The position numbers and the translations under genes were made by a program. From positions 1 through 5,597 of the forward strand of contig JAHHLP010000437.1 of NCBI GenBank assembly GCA_018679295.1: DNA of 5,597 bases. The letters are read 5' to 3'. This DNA is from Rhodothermia bacterium (GTDB lineage: Bacteria; Bacteroidota; Rhodothermia; Rhodothermales; JABDKH01). Below the pieces are notes generated by a model that worked only from the letters and a program-made list of their open reading frames with translations, was not told the DNA's origin and searched no databases. Shown here piece after piece: positions 1 to 5,597 of the stretch. Numbering within the stretch: the first letter of the stretch is position 1; every line of letters starts with the position of its first letter.

Positions 1-994
1 TCTCAAGGCGACAGACGAAGAAGCCGTCCATCGTTGCGTCCGGAATGATCCTCCGCGTCATCGAGATCGAGTCGTCGAACTCACGGCCCCTCCACGACGT
101 GAGCCCCTTCCGGAACTGCGGATGTTCCAGCGGTACGGGTGCAACGCGAACCGCGCCGGCAAACTTGGCCAGCAGCTTGTGAACGACCATCTCGTTCTCC
201 TCTGGACTGAACGAACAGGTCGAGTAGACTAACGAGCCGCCCGGCTTTAGGCAGCGGATGGCCGAATAGAGCAACCGCCGCTGCTTCCGCGACATCTCGG
301 AGACCTTTCGCGTCGACCAATACCTCGTCGTTTCCGGCGTATCCGATCGAAAGCGGCCCTCGCTAGAGCAGGGCGCATCGAGAAGGACTCTATCGAAAAA
401 CTCGGGACGATGCCGCCACGTACGCGTGCCGTCCTGAAAGAACGGCCGAACGCAATCGGCGCCCAGCCGCTCCATGTTGTCGCGAAGCTTATAGTAGCGG
501 GCGCGAACGACCTCCACTGCAGTGATTCGGCCCGTGTTGCGCATCGCGCAGGCCATCTGGTGCGTCTTGCTCCCTGGCGCTGCCGCCAAATCCAAAATCT
601 CCTCGCCCGGTTGTGCATCGAGAGACAGGGGCGGTATCATGCTCGAAAGGTTCTGAACATAGATGCGCCCCTCCCGGTGCGGCCTCGAATCCAGGAGCAG
701 CTCACGATCATGCGCACTCACCGTGAAGGCGGACTCCAACCAGGAGACGGGACACAGCTCAAGCCCCGCAGCGACCAGTTCTTCAACTACCTCTTCGACC
801 TTTGCAACAAGCGTGTTTACGCGAAAAGCTACGTTGCGCGGCGCGCCGAAAGAGCCCAGCGCTGGCTCGAGATCCGGGATGGCCAGAATCTCAGACAGCC
901 GCTCGACGAAGCCCTCCGGAAGACCAGCGGGCTGATGCTTTTCGTCCGAATCGTCGGGCGAGACAGATTGTTTTGGGGAGCTACCGGGCGTCAT
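1..994 (-). CDS. RsmB/RsmF (NOP2/NSUN)-family RNA m5C methyltransferase, 3' end off the left edge
   Basis: Probable S-adenosylmethionine-dependent methyltransferase that makes 5-methylcytosine in rRNA or tRNA in the cytoplasm. The minus strand reads open for 331 codons from ATG 994-992. Visible family motifs are an IYVQNLSSM block (residues 111-119) before the SAM fold, motif I DLAAAPGSKT (135-144), motif IV DAPCS (206-210, Cys209) and motif VI YSTCSFSPEENE (257-268, catalytic-type Cys260). The last visible residues, DGFFVCRLE, resemble the usual end of these proteins, so little is missing. The N-terminus has only about 50 residues before the RVNT block, so there is no NusB-like domain as in classical RsmB; the layout is closer to the RsmF/NSUN core without its C-terminal extension. 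The start is fixed by an in-frame TAG directly upstream, and no Shine-Dalgarno is visible. Motif IV continues as Ser-Glu-Gly where E. coli RsmF has Gly-Glu-Gly. It is transcribed divergently from clpX. The family is certain; the exact target base is not. Confidence 0.93.
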   Translation of the reverse strand, partial: MTPGSSPKQSVSPDDSDEKHQPAGLPEGFVERLSEILAIPDLEPALGSFGAPRNVAFRVNTLVAKVEEVVEELVAAGLELCPVSWLESAFTVSAHDRELLLDSRPHREGRIYVQNLSSMIPPLSLDAQPGEEILDLAAAPGSKTHQMACAMRNTGRITAVEVVRARYYKLRDNMERLGADCVRPFFQDGTRTWRHRPEFFDRVLLDAPCSSEGRFRSDTPETTRYWSTRKVSEMSRKQRRLLYSAIRCLKPGGSLVYSTCSFSPEENEMVVHKLLAKFAGAVRVAPVPLEHPQFRKGLTSWRGREFDDSISMTRRIIPDATMDGFFVCRLE

Positions 995-1201
995 CTACGT
1001 ACTAACAAGCGCAGGCGTCTGGTATAGAGTGTCGGCATTTTTCCGGGACTTTGTACTATCTTTATCAAGCCGCAATGCGTACCCTCCGATTGCTTAAGTA
1101 AGGTGTAATAACGCTCGATACAAGGGTTTGAGAACAGCCGTTCATTTGCCGCGGGCACTTGAGGTTGCATTTCTTCAGGCGGACACGTCGGATAGTTTCG
1201 A
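995..1201. promoter_or_regulatory. divergent intergenic control region between the methyltransferase gene and clpX
   Basis: The two flanking genes start outward from this 207-base, comparatively AT-rich gap, so it should contain both promoters. I do not see a convincing match to a sigma-70 promoter. The best fragments on the plus strand are TACTAT at 1054-1059 and TATCTTTA at 1057-1064 (close to the Bacteroidota -7 pattern TAnnTTTG), each without a good upstream partner. TTGCAT followed 17 bases later by TCGGAT lies just upstream of the clpX ATG and would give a nearly leaderless message. No CIRCE-type heat-shock inverted repeat is visible. Presence of promoters is inferred from gene orientation; their positions are not established. 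Confidence 0.4.
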
Positions 1202-2482
<1,281 letters not shown>

Positions 2483-2502
2483 CAGCCCTTAACTTGGGGC
2501 TG
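2483..2502 (+). repeat. inverted repeat directly after the clpX stop codon
   Basis: CAGCCC at 2483-2488 and GGGCTG at 2497-2502 can pair as a 6-bp, mostly G-C stem around an 8-base loop, beginning on the first base after the TGA. There is no following T-tract, so it is not a standard intrinsic terminator. It could be an mRNA 3'-end stabilising structure or a weak attenuator before the next gene. Confidence 0.45.
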
Positions 2503-2531
2503 CCGGATCGCAGTGCAAGCTGAATCCGGCA
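2501..2531 (+). repeat. second inverted repeat in the clpX-yihY gap
   Basis: TGCCGGAT at 2501-2508 and ATCCGGCA at 2524-2531 are perfect 8-base complementary arms. Inside the loop, CAG (2511-2513) and CTG (2520-2522) could add three more pairs after a small internal loop. It follows the preceding hairpin with a two-base overlap. No T-run follows, so a rho-independent terminator is not supported; an RNA structure separating the two cistrons, or a DNA-level binding palindrome, would fit equally well. Confidence 0.5.
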
Positions 2532-2562
2532 CCGTCAGGACAGTCTCATTTCCAGAGCACGC

Positions 2563-3516
2563 ATGTCGATTGCGCGTGACGCCAGCGAAGCCGTACGCTT
2601 CTACGCAACCTCTCTGTTCGCCCAACTGCAGAGAAAGGACGTGTTCATATGGTCGCAGGCCATTGCCTTCAAGGCGCTGGTCTCGGTCGTGCCTCTGCTC
2701 ATCATAGGAACAGGACTTCTGGGACCAACACTGGCCCGGGTCGTGCGCGAGCTACTGCCCCCTGGTCAAGGAACCGAACTCCTGACGTTCGTCGAAAAAC
2801 TTCGGAGCGCGAGTGACGCACTGACGATCATTGGAGTGGTCGGTCTCATATTCGCAGGTGTGACGCTCTTCTCCACGCTGCGGGCCGTCCTGGCCAACGT
2901 GTTCGCTGCGGAATGGCACACGCATCGGTCGATACCGCGTGGGTACGCTTTCGACCTGAGAATGGCCGCTCAGATTGGTGTCCTCTTCGTCCTGACCATC
3001 GCCATTTCGGCCGCCCTGCAAACCTATAACGTGTCCGGGAGCGCACTGCTCGCCCGCTATGATCTCGACTTCCTTTGGTGGGACTCAGGATGGCGAATAT
3101 TCTTGCAAATTCTGGGTCTGATCGTACCGGTGGCGATCACCACATTGATCTTTTTTCAACTCTACTACCTTACACCGCTCCCCCACCCGCCCAAGCGGAG
3201 CGTAACTGCGGGTGCCTTCTTCGCCGCGGTGATGTTTGAGCTTTCCAAGGTGGCGTTTGCATTCTATGCCGGCAGACTCGGGGCGTTTGACCGCTATGGC
3301 GCGAGTGATACACCCGACGGCCTCGGTGTCGGCGAGGCGTTCGGAATGATCATCGCATTCGTTTTCTGGGCTTACTATTCCGGCCTAGTCCTGATCATGG
3401 GCGCGATCGTCGTCTTGCTGCACGAGTCGCGCGTTCGCGAAAGCAATTCAAAGGACGAAACAGGTGCGACCCAGAACCGCGAGAGTCAAGGCGCGAATCA
3501 AACGGAGACAGAATAG
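2563..3516 (+). CDS. YihY/BrkB-family (formerly 'ribonuclease BN') inner-membrane protein
   Basis: Polytopic cytoplasmic-membrane protein of 317 residues, normal length for the YihY/BrkB family. The family's molecular function is not settled; the old name ribonuclease BN is a misassignment, and a transport role has been suggested. Hydrophobic segments lie at about residues 33-56, 86-110, 134-153, 181-202, 214-235 and 258-286, giving six predicted membrane spans. Family-like features are the AIAFKALVSVVPLL first span, the PRGYAFDLRM stretch before span three, the Pro-rich loop and TAGAFFAAVMFELSK of span five, and the final FWAYYSGLVLIMGA. A polar tail of about 30 residues rich in Glu, Asn, Gln and Ser (288-317) ends the protein and is probably cytoplasmic. 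ATG 2563 is chosen because it starts just before the conserved amphipathic N-terminus; its Shine-Dalgarno is weak. It lies 80 bases after clpX on the same strand, but a functional link to clpX is not evident. Confidence 0.9.
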   Translation: MSIARDASEAVRFYATSLFAQLQRKDVFIWSQAIAFKALVSVVPLLIIGTGLLGPTLARVVRELLPPGQGTELLTFVEKLRSASDALTIIGVVGLIFAGVTLFSTLRAVLANVFAAEWHTHRSIPRGYAFDLRMAAQIGVLFVLTIAISAALQTYNVSGSALLARYDLDFLWWDSGWRIFLQILGLIVPVAITTLIFFQLYYLTPLPHPPKRSVTAGAFFAAVMFELSKVAFAFYAGRLGAFDRYGASDTPDGLGVGEAFGMIIAFVFWAYYSGLVLIMGAIVVLLHESRVRESNSKDETGATQNRESQGANQTETE

Positions 3517-3707
3517 AAACCATTCAGCCTCTCTCTGTCGGATCCTGCACTCGGGACTGGCTGAGGAAGGACGCGGCAGCGCCGCAGGGGCCCACGGGCG
3601 AATAGCTGTCGAATAAGGAGGAAGGCCTCGAGTTGGCCGGAACCATTTGAGCGCCGGTATGATTAGCTTTTTATTCATCTATGTCTGCCATTTCAGGGAC
3701 GTATCGA
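3517..3707. other. 191-base intergenic region between the YihY-like gene and the lipoprotein gene
   Basis: No gene is supported here. The left part holds a loose inverted repeat, TCAGCC (3524-3529) with GGCTGA (3559-3564), and a short GC-rich hairpin, GCGGC (3573-3577) with GCCGC (3581-3585), neither followed by a T-tract. A perfect AAGGAGG lies at 3615-3621 but has no useful reading frame behind it. The right part turns AT-rich and has a possible promoter for the lipoprotein operon. Confidence 0.5.
3633..3663 (+). promoter_or_regulatory. possible sigma-70-type promoter of the lipoprotein-Omp85 operon
   Basis: TATGAT at 3658-3663 matches five of six bases of the -10 consensus. The best -35 partner is TTGGCC at 3633-3638 (four of six) with a long 19-base spacer. 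Transcription would begin near 3670 and leave a leader of roughly 38 bases before the ATG at 3708. The position in the only sizeable gap upstream of a two-gene unit is sensible, but the match is modest, and if the organism uses a Bacteroidota-type sigma factor this pattern may be irrelevant. Confidence 0.3.
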
Positions 3708-4781
3708 ATGAACATCCGGTCTACCGCTACAGCGGGACTGCTGACGCTGCTGCTCCTGACCACTGGGTGCAAAGAGCAAGAGGTCAGTCGCACGAGTGAA
3801 GGCACGCTCTATGTAGGTGCGTACGAATCTACCGACGTCGTCGAACGGGTAGTATCGCCGGGTACAAGGAAACTGATCCTGGAAGGGCACGCGGGGTCGG
3901 TCAACCTGCGGACCGGTGATACCGACGTGGCGCGACTCAGCATCACTCGAAAGGCGCGAGGCAATTCACCAACAGAGGCGTCTGAAAATCTGGCCGGCCT
4001 GGACATCATTGAGGAAGGCGATGAGGCGGCCTTTCGCTACCGCTTTGCTGCCAAGAAGCCGGAGTTGAGCCGGTATGTCGTGACCGGCGAGATTCCCGCC
4101 GGCACACCGCTCGCGATTGAGTGGACTTCCGGCTCGGTTAGTATTGATGGGTTCACAGAGGACGTGGACGTGCGCACTATAAACGGGGATGTTGGATTCA
4201 TAGGCACTTCAAGCAAGGTCAGGCTTCAGACGAGAAACGGTGATGTCCGTGGTGCGATCCTATCGATGCCTCCGACAGTTCCGGCCGACACACTGAGGCC
4301 GATACCTGCGATCAATGCTTCGTACGAGTTTACGACCGCGAATGGAGACGTCGTCGCTACGATTCCCGCCTCGCTCAGCGTACACATCGACGCAATCACG
4401 TCCGCCGGAGAGATTCGTGCGGCGAGCCTTCCGTTTGTCGACGAGCGGTTCGGAACCGTGAATGCCGGCGCCCGATTCACTGCCCGATTGGCAGCGGGAA
4501 ACGGCCAACTGAAGCTGGCAACCCAGCATGGTTCCGTTCATATTCGTGAATCCGTTCTCTCGATGGATCGCCCGGGCAGTCCTGCAGCCGATACGACGGC
4601 TTCGGTTCCAGCCAGTCGCGATGAAGACGTCCGTACAAACGAAACGGAAGCAGATGGAACGGGGGCACCCGTCGAGGATGTCCAACCCGGATCGGCAGTG
4701 CCCCGCGACACTACCTCCGCGCCATCCGGAGCCCCCGCCGACGTGTCGAGAGCGGATACGGTGCGGTCCTCGTCGAGTTGA
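3708..4781 (+). CDS. lipoprotein with DUF4097-like glycine-repeat (beta-solenoid-like) core
   Basis: Predicted envelope lipoprotein of 357 residues, function unknown. The N-terminus is a classic lipoprotein signal: MNIR, a hydrophobic run at 9-19, then LTTGC with the lipidated cysteine at 21. Residues from about 50 to 280 carry short beta-strand-like repeats built on Gly-[Asp/Ser/Glu/Gln]-[Val/Ile/Leu], with glycines at 63, 142, 160, 178, 213, 234, 266 and 275. The spacing is exactly 18 residues for 142-160-178, as in DUF4097 'putative adhesin' proteins. A Pro-rich loop (186-205) interrupts the series. Residues 284-357 are low-complexity, rich in Ala, Pro, Ser, Thr and Asp, and probably disordered. 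The start at 3708 is preferred over an in-frame ATG at 3681 because it gives a proper signal peptide and is preceded by AGGGA at 8-base spacing. The gene ends 11 bases before a POTRA/Omp85 gene, suggesting co-expression and an outer-membrane or periplasmic location. The DUF4097 assignment is by pattern only. Confidence 0.8.
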   Translation: MNIRSTATAGLLTLLLLTTGCKEQEVSRTSEGTLYVGAYESTDVVERVVSPGTRKLILEGHAGSVNLRTGDTDVARLSITRKARGNSPTEASENLAGLDIIEEGDEAAFRYRFAAKKPELSRYVVTGEIPAGTPLAIEWTSGSVSIDGFTEDVDVRTINGDVGFIGTSSKVRLQTRNGDVRGAILSMPPTVPADTLRPIPAINASYEFTTANGDVVATIPASLSVHIDAITSAGEIRAASLPFVDERFGTVNAGARFTARLAAGNGQLKLATQHGSVHIRESVLSMDRPGSPAADTTASVPASRDEDVRTNETEADGTGAPVEDVQPGSAVPRDTTSAPSGAPADVSRADTVRSSSS

Positions 4782-4782
4782 C

Positions 4783-4788
4783 GGAGGG
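4783..4788 (+). promoter_or_regulatory. Shine-Dalgarno that fixes the GTG start of the Omp85 gene
   Basis: GGAGGG lies two bases after the lipoprotein stop codon and about five bases before GTG 4793. No ATG is present in this frame before codon 212, so this strong site together with the following signal peptide selects the GTG start. Confidence 0.7.
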
Positions 4789-4792
4789 CTCC

Positions 4793-5597
4793 GTGCAAAC
4801 CGCGTCGAACGTTAACGGGTTGCCCCACCGCAAATCCGATGTCCTTCGGGTTCTGCGAAGTGGATTGCTCCTGATCTTTCTGTGCCTCGTTGGACTTCGC
4901 GCTTCCGAGTCCCTCGGCCAGGCGCCGCTCTATTTCGTCGACAAGACCACTACGGTCCGCAAGATATCCTTCAAGTTCATCGGCGGATCGACGTTCGAGT
5001 CCGACGTTCTGAAGAATCAGATTGCCACGACCGAGCCCAGCTTCTTCGACAAAGTAAAGCGGATCGTTCCGTTCGTCTCACCGCGCAAGCATCCCTTCGA
5101 TCCGGTCACCCTTCAGCAAGACGTGGTCCGCCTGCGACGCTACTACAGCAGTCACGGATTTCTGTATGCCGATATCGACTACCCAGCCAGCCAGCTGGAT
5201 ACGACGAACAACCGGATCCACGTCATTTTTTCGATCGAGGAAGGACCGCCGCTCATTCTTCAGGACTTCGGCTTTTATGACGGAGATGGCAACTATGCCC
5301 TAAACGTGTTTCCCGGTGCGTTCCGCGAGCGTTGGGTTTCATTCAGGGACCGGATTTCGCTCCAGCTCGGCCAGCGCTACACCGATGCGGAACGCGTCCG
5401 TATTCAGGACCGGGTTATCAACTTCATGACCGACAACGGTTTCGCGTTTGCACGGGTCGATGCAAATGCGCTTGTTGACTCGACGGCCAACACAGCCGAT
5501 GTCCGTTTCATCATCGAACCCGGTCCGCGCGGTCGATTCACGGAGATTCTGGTGGAGGGCAACAACTCCGTGACTGATCGGGTGCTGACTCGGGAGC
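4793..5597 (+). CDS. BamA/TamA-like (Omp85 superfamily) outer-membrane assembly protein, N-terminal part; 3' end off the right edge
   Basis: The open frame gives 268 residues and continues past the edge. Residues 24-44 form a signal peptide (basic PHRK...LRSG region, hydrophobic LLLIFLCLVGL core, likely cleavage after SLGQA). Then come POTRA domains: the first at about 55-152 (VRKISFKFIGG start, FDPVTLQQDVVRLRRYYSSHGFLYADI helix-strand block, IHVIFSIEEGPP end), the second at about 153-246 (YTDAERVRIQDRVINFMTDNGFAFARVD, then VRFIIEPGP), and the start of a third (FTEILVEGNNSVTDRVLTRE). Three or more POTRAs followed by a 16-strand beta-barrel is the Omp85 plan; the barrel lies outside the window. 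Such proteins insert or translocate outer-membrane proteins from the periplasm. POTRA number and barrel cannot be checked here, so BamA, TamA or a lineage-specific paralogue remain possible. The partner lipoprotein gene is 11 bases upstream and does not resemble BamB, BamC, BamD or BamE. Confidence 0.88.
   Translation, partial: MQTASNVNGLPHRKSDVLRVLRSGLLLIFLCLVGLRASESLGQAPLYFVDKTTTVRKISFKFIGGSTFESDVLKNQIATTEPSFFDKVKRIVPFVSPRKHPFDPVTLQQDVVRLRRYYSSHGFLYADIDYPASQLDTTNNRIHVIFSIEEGPPLILQDFGFYDGDGNYALNVFPGAFRERWVSFRDRISLQLGQRYTDAERVRIQDRVINFMTDNGFAFARVDANALVDSTANTADVRFIIEPGPRGRFTEILVEGNNSVTDRVLTRE

Noticed and set aside
247..618. 123-codon minus-strand open frame
   Set aside because: Out-of-frame shadow of the methyltransferase gene on the same strand; low-complexity Arg/Ser translation.
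410..1027. 205-codon plus-strand open frame
   Set aside because: It lies antisense to the methyltransferase gene, whose motifs are unmistakable; its own translation is Arg-rich and shows no family features.
3665..3672. T-run near 3666-3670 as an intrinsic terminator of the YihY-like gene
   Set aside because: No stable stem immediately precedes it; only a four-base CCGG/CCGG pairing with a long loop is available.
3681..3707. Upstream ATG start for the lipoprotein gene
   Set aside because: It has no Shine-Dalgarno and would place nine polar residues ahead of a standard lipoprotein signal peptide; ATG 3708 has AGGGA at a good distance.
3659..3798. Short plus-strand frame starting at ATG 3659
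   Set aside because: It mostly overlaps the lipoprotein gene in another frame, and its ATG lies inside the candidate -10 element.
4260..4828. Overlapping minus-strand open frames opposite the lipoprotein gene
   Set aside because: No start signals, Arg/Cys-rich composition, and the plus-strand frame has a clear lipoprotein signal and repeats.
4882..5280. 132-codon plus-strand open frame
   Set aside because: Out-of-frame shadow of the Omp85 gene; the true frame from GTG 4793 gives a signal peptide and POTRA domains.

Overview
The window looks like ordinary chromosomal DNA from a Gram-negative bacterium. It is fairly GC-rich and densely coding, has no mobile-element signature, and has a POTRA-type outer-membrane assembly protein at its right end. 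The mix of genes with weak or no Shine-Dalgarno and genes with good ones, plus a DUF4097-like lipoprotein next to an Omp85-family protein, would fit the Bacteroidota/Rhodothermota/Gemmatimonadota side of the tree. That placement is inference and was not tested.

Layout, left to right. (1) Positions 1-994, minus strand: an RsmB/RsmF (NOP2/NSUN)-type RNA cytosine-5 methyltransferase. It runs off the left edge probably only a few residues before its natural end. (2) Positions 995-1201: a 207-base divergent intergenic region that must hold the start signals of both neighbours. (3) Positions 1202-2482, plus strand: complete clpX, the AAA+ unfoldase of the ClpXP protease, with all hallmark motifs. 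(4) Positions 2483-2562: a short gap with two consecutive inverted repeats. (5) Positions 2563-3516, plus strand: a YihY/BrkB-family inner-membrane protein. (6) Positions 3517-3707: a 191-base gap with a possible promoter. (7) Positions 3708-4781, plus strand: a lipoprotein with a DUF4097-like glycine-repeat core and a disordered acidic/Ser/Pro tail. (8) Positions 4793 to the right edge, plus strand: the N-terminal part of a BamA/TamA-like (Omp85 superfamily) protein, with a signal peptide, two POTRA domains and the start of a third.

The last two genes are 11 bases apart and almost certainly co-transcribed, so an envelope role shared by the lipoprotein and the Omp85 protein is the main functional suggestion here. 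The left genes are housekeeping: RNA modification and protein quality control. clpX is notable for standing apart from its usual partners tig and clpP. I see no CRISPR array, tRNA, rRNA, insertion sequence or clear new multi-gene system; the most interesting piece is the lipoprotein/Omp85 pair.
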